DNA from: Prochlorococcus sp. AG-335-A05
GTDB lineage: Bacteria > Cyanobacteriota > Cyanobacteriia > PCC-6307 > Cyanobiaceae
Assembly: GCA_003282425.1 (NCBI GenBank)
Contig: QBZF01000001.1
Location: forward strand, 57,450-121,449
DNA length: 64,000 nucleotides
Direction: 5' to 3'
This document shows, piece after piece, positions 52,166-59,974 of the stretch (within the stretch, counting starts at the first letter, position 1; each line of letters opens with the position of its first letter). Made by a program: the position numbers and the translations under genes. The notes below the pieces were generated by a model. The model was not told where the DNA came from. It did no database searches and worked only from the letters and a program-made list of their open reading frames with translations.

Positions 52166-53365
52166 TTGTCCAGAATTTTATTATTAAGTAACGGACATGG
52201 AGAAGATTTATCTGGAAGTTTATTAGCCAAATATTTTGTAAAGAAAGGTGATCTTGTAGATGCCTTACCTATTGTAGGTGATGGTGAAAATTATAAAAAA
52301 GTAAATATAAGAATTATTGGTAAAACCAAAAAATTTAGAACTGGTGGTATTGGTTATAATTCTTTTCGTGGAAGAATATTTGAAATATTTGGAGGACAAA
52401 TAATTTACTTTTTTAAAAAATTATATTTGTCTTATAAATTAAGAAATAAATATGATTTTTATTTAGTAATTGGAGATATAGTTCCTATTTTTTTTGCATG
52501 GTTTGCAAAAAAAGACTTTTTTACATATTTAGTAGCATATTCTAGTCACTATGAGGGAAATTTAAAATTACCTTGGCCCTGTAAGGTTTTTTTAATCTCA
52601 AAATATGCAAAAAAAATATATGCTAGGGATTTTCTAACAGCAGATGATTTAACTCAACAATTAAGAAAAAAAGTATCTTTTCTAGGTAATCCATTTATGG
52701 ATAAATTTTCTTTTTTTGAAAATAAATCGAAAACTGTTCCTTTTAATATTGGGTTATTTCCTGGAAGTAGATTTCCTGAACTTTTAGATAATTTGAAATT
52801 GATTTTAGACGTACTAGAGACAATGTCTAAGTTAAAATATTTTGAGAATATCGCATTCAAGTTTGCCATAGTAAAAGCTCTTTCTATGGAAAAAATTAGG
52901 CAGATACTTAATCAAAGAAAATGGATTTATATAGAAAAAAAAGAAAAAAATGATGGTCTAGAATTTACATATGGATTTATTACGATTAATTTGAACTGGA
53001 ATTTGTTTGAAGAAATATTATTTAAAAGTAATTTCGTAATAAGTATGGCTGGAACTGCATCAGAGCAGGCAATTGGTTTAGCAAAGCCAGTTATTCAAAT
53101 TGAAGGGAACGGTCCGCAATTTACAAAATCTTTTGCAGAAGCTCAAAGACGATTACTTGGTAGATATGTTTTTTGTTCTACTAATTATATAAATAAGAAA
53201 GATCAAATAAATCAGACAATAAATCTAATCCTTAAAGTCATTTATTTGATAAAGCTAGACAAAAATTTTTTGATTTCTTGTCTTGATAATGCAAATCTAA
53301 GAATCGGAGAGAGTAATTCATGCCTTAACATAATTAATGATATAAAAGGTTTTCATGAAAAATGA
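52166..53365 (+). CDS. lipid-A-disaccharide synthase-related (LpxB-like) protein
   Basis: ILLLSNGHGEDLSGSLLAKYF; GLFPGSRFPELLDNL; SMAGTASEQAIGLAKPVIQIEGNGPQFTKSFAEAQRRLLG. Confidence 0.86.
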   Translation: MSRILLLSNGHGEDLSGSLLAKYFVKKGDLVDALPIVGDGENYKKVNIRIIGKTKKFRTGGIGYNSFRGRIFEIFGGQIIYFFKKLYLSYKLRNKYDFYLVIGDIVPIFFAWFAKKDFFTYLVAYSSHYEGNLKLPWPCKVFLISKYAKKIYARDFLTADDLTQQLRKKVSFLGNPFMDKFSFFENKSKTVPFNIGLFPGSRFPELLDNLKLILDVLETMSKLKYFENIAFKFAIVKALSMEKIRQILNQRKWIYIEKKEKNDGLEFTYGFITINLNWNLFEEILFKSNFVISMAGTASEQAIGLAKPVIQIEGNGPQFTKSFAEAQRRLLGRYVFCSTNYINKKDQINQTINLILKVIYLIKLDKNFLISCLDNANLRIGESNSCLNIINDIKGFHEK

Positions 53366-53631
53366 CTAAGCAGAAATCTGGATCAAACTTGAAAGTGATT
53401 ATTGATAATTTTTTATTGATAAATTTATTCGTTGTTATTTTTTTTGCAATATTTTTTATTTTTGCAGTAATTATGCAAATTAATGGAGTATTTGTTTTCT
53501 TAAATATTTTTCAGAATCTTTGGAATCCGCTCATCACCCCTTTAATCACAATTTTAATTGTAAGTGCGGTGGTTAATGGAATTAATTCTTGGTGGAAGCG
53601 TAAATGGCTTTCTCAAGAAGAGGATATTTAA
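53362..53631 (+). CDS. hypothetical membrane protein
   Basis: 89 aa, two TM segments, 4-nt overlap with upstream gene. Confidence 0.6.
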   Translation: MTKQKSGSNLKVIIDNFLLINLFVVIFFAIFFIFAVIMQINGVFVFLNIFQNLWNPLITPLITILIVSAVVNGINSWWKRKWLSQEEDI

Positions 53632-54514
53632 ATTTATATTTTTTTTCTTGTAATTTAATACTGATTACTTTTTGGCCCTCTAGTACTAATTTTGCTCCAT
53701 CACCTAATAATAATTTCAGTATTGTGCCTGGCACTGGGAGTAGATCTGGCCTTTTGAGGCATCTACCTAAAGTTTTGGAAAAATACTTCATTAATACTGG
53801 CTCCGGTGCAACAGCGTTATATACACCAGAAAATTGTTTATCTACTAATGATTTAATTATTAATCCACATAAATCACTTCTATGAATCCAACTCATCCAT
53901 TGATTACCATCTCCGATTGGACCTCCCAGTCCAATTTTAAATACTGGAAGCATTTTTCCTAGTGCTCCGCCTTCTGCTTCTAAGACTATTCCGATTCTGA
54001 AAATTACTAATCTTGAGAAAAATGGTTTTTCGTTCGCAACTTCCTCCCATTTATTACAAAGGTTAGCTAAAAAATCTGAACCACACTGACTATTTTCATT
54101 GAACTCTTGAGTTAAACTTGTTCCATAAAAACCTATTGCCGAACCATTTACTATGACTTTTGGATTAATTCTGGATTTTTTCAGGGTTTCCATCAAAAAC
54201 TTAGTTGAATTAATCCTGCTTTTTTCAATCTCTTCTTTTTGAATATCAGTCCATTTTTTATCTGCTATTGGTTCACCTATTAAATTAATTATCCCATCAG
54301 AATCTTTTAAATTATTTAATAGATTTTCATTGCTCCAATTATGTTTTTTTGAAAGATCTAATTTAAAAAATTTAAATTTATCTAGCGGAATATTTATCTT
54401 CAAATTATTAATATTTTTTCTACTGATAATGCAGAGTTCGTGGCCTTCTTTGAGTAAAGCTGGGACTAACTCTTTCCCCACAAAACCAGTACATCCAAGG
54501 AGTAGCAGACGCAT
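53582..54514 (-). CDS. TIGR01777-type NAD-dependent epimerase (SulA-homolog family)
   Basis: LLLGCTGFVGKELVPALL, NGSAIGFYGTS, GDGNQWMSWIHRSDLCGLI, N-A-V-A-P-E-P. Confidence 0.92.
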   Translation of the reverse strand: MRLLLLGCTGFVGKELVPALLKEGHELCIISRKNINNLKINIPLDKFKFFKLDLSKKHNWSNENLLNNLKDSDGIINLIGEPIADKKWTDIQKEEIEKSRINSTKFLMETLKKSRINPKVIVNGSAIGFYGTSLTQEFNENSQCGSDFLANLCNKWEEVANEKPFFSRLVIFRIGIVLEAEGGALGKMLPVFKIGLGGPIGDGNQWMSWIHRSDLCGLIIKSLVDKQFSGVYNAVAPEPVLMKYFSKTLGRCLKRPDLLPVPGTILKLLLGDGAKLVLEGQKVISIKLQEKKYKFKYPLLEKAIYASTKN

Positions 54515-54654
54515 ATTTTTAATTATGTAATAGATCTAGACTATTTAAATTTTGTATCGATTGAAATTATTATGGTGTAATCAATTTAAAAAAATTAATG
54601 AAAAAAGTTTTTGTATGATAAATTTAGAATCTAAATAAATTAATAAATCACATC

Positions 54655-54897
54655 ATGACTGAGTCGATACCCAAGAAGCCCCTTAAGAAAGGAAGCTTAG
54701 TCTTTATAGATAAAAGTATTTATGATGAAAGTGTAGAAGCATTAGCTAGTGATCAAGATTTACCTAGTTATATATTTGAAGGCCCTGGGGAAATTCTAAG
54801 TATTAAAGAAGAATATGCTCAAGTAAGGTGGTGTCGTCCAGTACCAGATGTTTGGTTTAAATTAGACCAAGTTAAAGAATACATAGTTTCAGAATAG
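54655..54897 (+). CDS. ndhO: NAD(P)H-quinone oxidoreductase subunit O
   Basis: LKKGSLVFIDKSIYDESVEALASD...YIFEGPGEILSIKEEYAQVRWCRPVPDVWFKLDQ. Confidence 0.93.
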   Translation: MTESIPKKPLKKGSLVFIDKSIYDESVEALASDQDLPSYIFEGPGEILSIKEEYAQVRWCRPVPDVWFKLDQVKEYIVSE

Positions 54898-54901
54898 TTA
54901 T

Positions 54902-55579
54902 TCAGGAAATTATAGATTTTTTATCATAAGCCATTTTTGTTTGGATTCTTTTTGCCTCTTTCATCATTTCTTTTCCATCAAATAAATAATCATCTACATA
55001 TCCTTGTGTGTACTTATCCAGTTCCGATAAAGCATCTTTAACTTGAGAAAAACAATGATAAAGATCTAAACCTAAAGAGGATATTGAATTGGGCACAGAT
55101 ATTGACTTATAAAGCTTATCAACTTTTTCAATTTTTCTTTGGGAAACAGAAATGTAACTGCAAAAATTATCCATCAATTCTTCATCATATGGATCAGCAG
55201 ATAGTTCTTTAATTTCTTTACTCAAAGGTTTGATTATTTGGGTAATAAATCTATTGGTAGGATTATAAATATTTTTAATCCAATTTTTAACTTCATTATC
55301 TTTTATTGTAGAACTATATTTTGTTGTATTAATTTTCTCTTCCCAATTTTCATTTCTGAAATTAGATGATTGTTTTAATGAAAATAGGGTTTTATCATAT
55401 TGTTCTTTTTTAAAAGGATCATTAAGAGTCTCCCATGCATCTTGTATTGCAAGAAACCTATCTTTTTCACCTCCTGCATCGGGGTGATGTTGTTTAACTA
55501 AGCGACGATAAGAAGATTTAATTTCACCTTGAGTTGCATTTTCCTTAACCTCTAATTCTTTATAAAGATTTTTGATCAT
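54902..55579 (-). CDS. J-domain protein
   Basis: KSSYRRLVKQHHPDAGG (HPD motif). Confidence 0.9.
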   Translation of the reverse strand: MIKNLYKELEVKENATQGEIKSSYRRLVKQHHPDAGGEKDRFLAIQDAWETLNDPFKKEQYDKTLFSLKQSSNFRNENWEEKINTTKYSSTIKDNEVKNWIKNIYNPTNRFITQIIKPLSKEIKELSADPYDEELMDNFCSYISVSQRKIEKVDKLYKSISVPNSISSLGLDLYHCFSQVKDALSELDKYTQGYVDDYLFDGKEMMKEAKRIQTKMAYDKKSIIS

Positions 55580-55595
55580 ATCTAAATACCCTTGC

Positions 55596-56564
55596 CTATA
55601 GATAACCGTCTTCTCTAGCTGTAATCACAGTGTTTGATTCAAACATTGCTGTAGATAAGTATCTTTCACCAAAACTCGGAAGAATCACTATTAATCTTTG
55701 ATTAATAAGCTCTTCCCTTTGACCTATTTTGATTGTTGCTGCCAAGGCAGCTCCGCTACTAATTCCTGATAAAAGGCCCTCTAATCGAGCTAATAACCTC
55801 CCATAATAAAATGCTTCGTCATCATCTATCTTGAAAATTTCATCTATTAATTGAGTATCAAGTACCTTAGGAACGAAGCCTGCACCGATCCCCTGGATAG
55901 AATGAGAACCAGCTTTTTCTCCTGAAATTACAGCGCTTTTTGCGGGTTCTACTGCATATATTTTGCAATTTGGATTAACTTTTTTTAGAAATCGAGAACA
56001 TCCAGTTATGGTGCCTCCAGTACCAACTCCGGTAACTAATCCATCAATATTTTGATTAGATTGGTCCCAAATTTCTTTAGCTGTGGTTCTTTCATGAATT
56101 TCTGGATTTGCAAGATTTTCAAACTGATTAAACTGAAAGCTATTTGGAATACTTGAAGATAATTCACTTGCTAAATCTAGAGCACCTTTCATTCCCTCTT
56201 TGCCTGGAGTGAGTTGTAATTCTGCCCCATATGCTCTTAGCATTGCCCTTCTCTCAATACTCATAGTATCTGGCATAGTTAATATCAATCTATAACCTTT
56301 TGCTGCTGCAACCATTGCTAAAGCAATTCCAGTATTTCCACTTGTTGCCTCAATTAATGTTGTTTTCCCCGGTAAAATTAAACCATCTTTTTCGGCTGAA
56401 TTTAACATTGAATATGCAATACGATCTTTGACAGATGCTGATGGATTAAAACTTTCAAGTTTCGCTATTATTTCTGGATGACAATTACAGTATTTTTTTA
56501 TGCGATCTAATTTTACTAATGGTGTGTTGCCAACTAAAGAAGTAATATCACCTGCTATTTCCAT
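55596..56564 (-). CDS. cysK: cysteine synthase A
   Basis: SFNPSASVKDRIAYSML, EATSGNTGIALAMVAA, GVGTGGTITG. Confidence 0.96.
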   Translation of the reverse strand: MEIAGDITSLVGNTPLVKLDRIKKYCNCHPEIIAKLESFNPSASVKDRIAYSMLNSAEKDGLILPGKTTLIEATSGNTGIALAMVAAAKGYRLILTMPDTMSIERRAMLRAYGAELQLTPGKEGMKGALDLASELSSSIPNSFQFNQFENLANPEIHERTTAKEIWDQSNQNIDGLVTGVGTGGTITGCSRFLKKVNPNCKIYAVEPAKSAVISGEKAGSHSIQGIGAGFVPKVLDTQLIDEIFKIDDDEAFYYGRLLARLEGLLSGISSGAALAATIKIGQREELINQRLIVILPSFGERYLSTAMFESNTVITAREDGYL

Positions 56565-56721
56565 GGAAAAGTTTTTACAAAATTAAATTTGTTCACTATT
56601 AGTTTAAATGTATTTATATGTCTTTTATAAAAAAATTTTAAATTGAACTTAATTTCAAAACAACTTCTTAGAAAAGATTGTTCTATAGTTTGTTTATAAT
56701 ATAAAATTTTACAATTCTTTT

Positions 56722-56991
56722 ATGTATTCTCTTGAAATAAGTCTAAGATATTCCCCCTTTCCCCTTTCAATTCAGAAGAAAGAGTACGAGGAAGTTAAAA
56801 GAATCTATGATGAAATAAAAGATTCTATGAATAGTGATAACCAAAACTCCTCTTTAATCGAATTAAGTTGTGAAAAAGTTCAGGATAAATTGATAACTGT
56901 TCTTGCTAAAGAAGTTATTTCTGTTCAGATATATGAAAAGTCAGCAGTTGCTGGTGGATCAAAAAGACCTGGATTTTCCTTAGATATTTAA
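56722..56991 (+). CDS. conserved hypothetical protein
   Basis: 89 aa, compact ORF; overlaps nothing, directly upstream of ABC ATPase. Confidence 0.65.
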   Translation: MYSLEISLRYSPFPLSIQKKEYEEVKRIYDEIKDSMNSDNQNSSLIELSCEKVQDKLITVLAKEVISVQIYEKSAVAGGSKRPGFSLDI

Positions 56992-56992
56992 A

Positions 56993-57676
56993 ATGATCGA
57001 GATCGAGGATACTTTGCAAAATGGAGTACCTAATGTAACTTTCAAAAATGTGAGTTTTTCATGGCCAGGAAAAAATGAGTATGTAATAAATAATTGTAAT
57101 TTTTCTATTAATAAAACTGGGTTATGGATGATTGTTGGTAAAAATGGAAGCGGAAAGAGTACTTTGCTCAAGTTAATTAATGGAATTCTAAAACCAAGCA
57201 ATGGAGTCATAAATAAATTAGCAAATATTGGCATGGTTTTTCAGAATCCTGATCATCAAATATTAATGCCAAACTGTAGGAGTGAACTTCTTCTGAATAT
57301 TAATCAAAATTTAAGTAGAAAAGATATTTCTAATAAAATTGACATTGCTCTAAAGAAGGTTGGATTAGCTGGATTTGACAAAAGGTCGATTCATACATTA
57401 AGTGGCGGTCAAAAACAGCGTTTAACTATTGCATCTTCATTGATAAGTGATAAGAATTTCATTCTTATGGATGAGCCCACAGCGCTATTAGATAGTTCTA
57501 GTCAATTAGCAGTTTTAGAAATAATTAAGGGCCTTACAAAGAATAAAAGAAACCCATTCACTGCTTTATGGATTACTCATCGTTTAGAGGAATTAAGTTA
57601 TGCAGATGCAGTTGCAGAGATGAAGAATGGAAATTTATCAGATTGGCAGAAACCATTTAACTTTCAATATAATTAA
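56993..57676 (+). CDS. ABC transporter ATP-binding protein (CbiO/EcfA-like)
   Basis: VGKNGSGKSTLLKLINGILKPSNG, LSGGQKQRLTIASSL, ILMDEPTALLD. Confidence 0.9.
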   Translation: MIEIEDTLQNGVPNVTFKNVSFSWPGKNEYVINNCNFSINKTGLWMIVGKNGSGKSTLLKLINGILKPSNGVINKLANIGMVFQNPDHQILMPNCRSELLLNINQNLSRKDISNKIDIALKKVGLAGFDKRSIHTLSGGQKQRLTIASSLISDKNFILMDEPTALLDSSSQLAVLEIIKGLTKNKRNPFTALWITHRLEELSYADAVAEMKNGNLSDWQKPFNFQYN

Positions 57677-57725
57677 GATTTACCCCTTGTCATAAGGTAC
57701 ATGTAAGAGTTAAATTTTTATATGT

Positions 57726-57797
<72 letters not shown>

Positions 57798-57822
57798 TTT
57801 AAAAGTCAAGAAAAGTCATACT

Positions 57823-57847
57823 AAGTCACCCTTAGGTGACTTTTTTT
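57823..57847 (+). terminator. intrinsic terminator downstream of tRNA-Asn
   Basis: AAGTCACC-CTTA-GGTGACTT followed by T-run. Confidence 0.8.
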
Positions 57848-57882
57848 ATGTCTGTGAAACAGTTATGAGAGAAAAATATCTA

Positions 57883-57960
57883 GACGAACAATGACACTTT
57901 AATCTAATTGTGTTCGTCTATTATTCGTCTTTTTATTCATCTTTTGAAATCCTATTCGTC
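57883..57960. repeat. left cluster of T(A/G)TTCGTC boxes (inverted 57883-57890; direct 57911, 57922, 57953)
   Basis: GACGAACA, TGTTCGTC, TATTCGTC, TATTCGTC read directly; 57881-57890/57911-57920 form a 10-bp perfect inverted repeat. Confidence 0.75.
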
Positions 57961-57982
57961 CATTATTTTTATCACTTATAAG

Positions 57983-58083
57983 ACATAAAAAAAAGACCAC
58001 TATTTCTAGAGGTCTTTTCTAATTTTACCGAATCAAGTGTTTCCTTGTTTCCACTGTTTCAGTAAAAACTTTCCTTCACACAC
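57983..58083 (-). ncRNA. Yfr2-family-like small RNA
   Basis: Minus strand: TTTTACTGAA (58067-58058) pairs with TTCGGTAAAA (58032-58023), inner stem CAGTG/CACTTG, loop GGAAACAAGGAAACA; ends in GACC...GGTC + T8 terminator; -10 CATAAT at 58095-58090 and -35-like TTCCAC 17 nt upstream. Confidence 0.65.
57984..58018 (-). terminator. intrinsic terminator (strong on minus strand)
   Basis: AAAAGACC (57991-57998)/GGTCTTTT (58011-58018) stem followed on minus strand by T8. Confidence 0.8.
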
Positions 58084-58138
58084 ATAAACATTATGCCTTA
58101 TATTTCTTTTTCGTGGAAGGGACAAAAGGAATGTTACT

Positions 58139-58160
58139 AAACTGTCACATGTGACAGTTT
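58139..58160. promoter_or_regulatory. 22-bp perfect palindrome AAACTGTCACATGTGACAGTTT
   Basis: Directly visible; between the two candidate sRNAs. Confidence 0.5.
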
Positions 58161-58183
58161 CCTTTTTCTGGATATATGGCAAT

Positions 58184-58217
58184 AAAAAAACATCCTAATT
58201 TAAAGAAAAGGATGTTT
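58184..58217 (-). terminator. intrinsic terminator
   Basis: Minus-strand AAACATCC-TTTTCTTTAAATTA-GGATGTTT TTTT. Confidence 0.75.
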
Positions 58218-58252
58218 ACTTATCAGAAATATGTGTGTGAGGAGTTTCTGAT
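58184..58252 (-). ncRNA. candidate small RNA with Yfr1-like ACTCCTCACAC loop motif
   Basis: Minus strand ATCAGAAA-CTCCTCACACACATA-TTTCTGAT hairpin then AAACATCC...GGATGTTT terminator with T-run; -10-like TATATA just upstream. Confidence 0.5.
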
Positions 58253-58300
58253 GTATATAACCTACTGGATAAAGGGAACAAATATCTACAGTATTAATTC

Positions 58301-58519
58301 CTATTTCTTTTTCCAAAATAAGTAAAGATTTGAAAATTGGTTTTTAGTGTCCACAATTGCGGTGCTTGTTGAGATCAATTTCCATCCAGAAGCATTCCTT
58401 TTATTGATAATTGATGCAATTTCATTCTCTTGTCTTTGAGTATTTGCATTTCCTGCTGCGTAATAGATATCAAGATCATTTTTTACATTTGACATATTTA
58501 AATGTGTTGGTTTATTCAA
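58301..58519 (-). CDS. small hypothetical protein (DUF4177-like pattern)
   Basis: 72 aa; DIYYAAGNANTQRQENEIASIINKRNASGWKLISTSTAIVDTKNQFSNLYLFWKKK. Confidence 0.5.
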   Translation of the reverse strand: MNKPTHLNMSNVKNDLDIYYAAGNANTQRQENEIASIINKRNASGWKLISTSTAIVDTKNQFSNLYLFWKKK

Positions 58520-58588
58520 AGTTAATATTACTCAATCTTTCATCGATACTTGAGTGAATTCGATAAGGTTATTGGAAATAAGTATTGT

Positions 58589-58693
58589 ATGGTTTTACCT
58601 TCACCTCAAATTACAATTGGATTATTGCTTATAAGTATTGGAATAGTCGTAACTTTTGATATCAAAATTGATTTATTTAAAGGTAAAGAGTAA
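58589..58693 (+). CDS. 34-aa single-TM protein (not in supplied ORF track)
   Basis: MVLPSPQITIGLLLISIGIVVTFDIKIDLFKGKE. Confidence 0.35.
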   Translation: MVLPSPQITIGLLLISIGIVVTFDIKIDLFKGKE

Positions 58694-58710
58694 AAGATTT
58701 CTAATGCTTT

Positions 58711-58833
58711 ATGGAAAAGGAACCTAATTACGACAATGATGGATTAGATCCATCCGAAGAATATTTTAAAGGAAAAGGTAATGATGATGATACCTATTCC
58801 CCTCCAGAAGAATCAGAACCACCACACTATTGA
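58711..58833 (+). CDS. 40-aa acidic miniprotein (not in supplied ORF track)
   Basis: MEKEPNYDNDGLDPSEEYFKGKGNDDDTYSPPEESEPPHY; followed 35 bp later by a strong terminator. Confidence 0.4.
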   Translation: MEKEPNYDNDGLDPSEEYFKGKGNDDDTYSPPEESEPPHY

Positions 58834-58867
58834 GCAAAAGGAAATTTATTGACAGTCAATTTACATT

Positions 58868-58893
58868 AGAGGGTATAACTACCCTCTTTTTTT
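58868..58893 (+). terminator. intrinsic terminator
   Basis: AGAGGGTA-TAAC-TACCCTCT followed by T-run. Confidence 0.85.
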
Positions 58894-58980
58894 AATGTCC
58901 ATTAATACATTTCTTTTGCTGTTATTTGTAATTGCGAATTACATAAACTTATTTTTAAATATAAAAAATAAAAAAAATGA

Positions 58981-59008
58981 TTGGAAGGGTTTTGTTTTGG
59001 GGTATAAT
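58981..59008 (+). promoter_or_regulatory. candidate sigma70-type promoter TTGGAA-N16-TATAAT
   Basis: Upstream of ORF 59079-59396. Confidence 0.5.
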
Positions 59009-59078
59009 CAAGAATTTTCATAAAAAATAAACTATCATTTATAGAATCAATGAAAATAAAAATAATACCAAATATTTA

Positions 59079-59396
59079 ATGTTGCGACTTCTTCCACTAC
59101 CGATTTTTATTTGCATTTATCTATTCTCTTGGTGGAGATGTAAAAAAAATATTATCGCTAGTGATAAGCAACTAAAACCATGCATTGATTGGGCATATGT
59201 AAAAAATTTACCTCTCCCACCAAAACCTTCATTTATCGAGTTTTATATTGTTTATGTTTCTTCTTTTTTTAAATTTCCCTTTGGGATAATTGTTCAACAA
59301 CTACCTTTCTCAAAGAAAGTAAGATATTACGAAAGAGAAATGAAATTAATATTTGATAAATGGAATTTAGAAAAAATTAAAAAAATAAAAAACTAA
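59079..59396 (+). CDS. hypothetical protein, N-terminal TM
   Basis: 105 aa ORF with candidate promoter upstream. Confidence 0.45.
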   Translation: MLRLLPLPIFICIYLFSWWRCKKNIIASDKQLKPCIDWAYVKNLPLPPKPSFIEFYIVYVSSFFKFPFGIIVQQLPFSKKVRYYEREMKLIFDKWNLEKIKKIKN

Positions 59397-59398
59397 TT

Positions 59399-59418
59399 TA
59401 TTCGTCAAAATATTCGTC
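59399..59418. repeat. right cluster of TATTCGTC boxes (59399-59406, 59411-59418)
   Basis: Identical octamers to those at 57922 and 57953. Confidence 0.75.
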
Positions 59419-59484
59419 CATTTTCTTATTTCTTTCATATTTGTGATGACATATCGCTTCATATCAAGACATATTTTATTAAGT

Positions 59485-59506
59485 GCTCGAACGCCCGGGG
59501 AGTTTA
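59485..59506. repeat. att-like partial copy of tRNA-Asn 3' end
   Basis: GCTCGAACGCCCGGGGAGTTTA versus tRNA GTTCGAATCCCGCCCGGGGAGTTTA. Confidence 0.75.
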
Positions 59507-59528
59507 TTTCTCCTAAATAAGAGGTATT

Positions 59529-59551
59529 GAGATCTTCGGGTCTCTTTTTTA
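59529..59551 (+). terminator. intrinsic terminator with TTCG tetraloop
   Basis: GAGATC-TTCG-GGTCTC followed by T-run; probable ancestral tRNA-Asn terminator. Confidence 0.75.
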
Positions 59552-59614
59552 TTTAAAATACAACTAACCAAAAGGAAAAACTTAAAAAGCGCCTCATAAC
59601 CTACTTCTAAAGAG

Positions 59615-59974
59615 TTAATCATCCCACATGTCTTGTTTACTCTGTTCGATATTATTTTTTTCAAGCAATTCTAATCTATGCTCTTTTGAATCTTCTTCAA
59701 AATTTTGTAAGTTTTCTTTGTTTGCAAATTTTTGTTGAATCTCCAAAATTATAATCTCAAATTGATCGCCATAAAATTTAGACATTTCCATCCATGCTTC
59801 CATTTCCTCCTCTTTTCCAATTGTGTCATTTATCTGATGGCTAATTATTTCCAAAACAAATTCTTTTAACTCTTTATGGCTCATGCTTTCAACTTTTTTT
59901 TGAATATAAAATTCTTTTAGATGTTGTAACTGCTTTTTAGATAAATCGGTGTAAGTGATAGATTTCTTTTTCAT
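59615..59974 (-). CDS. hypothetical protein, highly charged
   Basis: 119 aa: MKKKSITYTDLSKKQLQHLKEFYIQKKVESMSHKELKEFVLEIISHQINDTIGKEEEMEAWMEMSKF...; well-formed ORF. Confidence 0.55.
   Translation of the reverse strand: MKKKSITYTDLSKKQLQHLKEFYIQKKVESMSHKELKEFVLEIISHQINDTIGKEEEMEAWMEMSKFYGDQFEIIILEIQQKFANKENLQNFEEDSKEHRLELLEKNNIEQSKQDMWDD

Noticed and set aside
57798-59510. Integrase gene within the tRNA-Asn islet
   Set aside because: No ORF long enough or with tyrosine/serine recombinase motifs; the element would need a recombinase in trans.
59479-59664. 61-aa minus-strand ORF spanning the right att-like repeat
   Set aside because: Overlaps the repeat, terminator and 59615-59974; no recognisable features.
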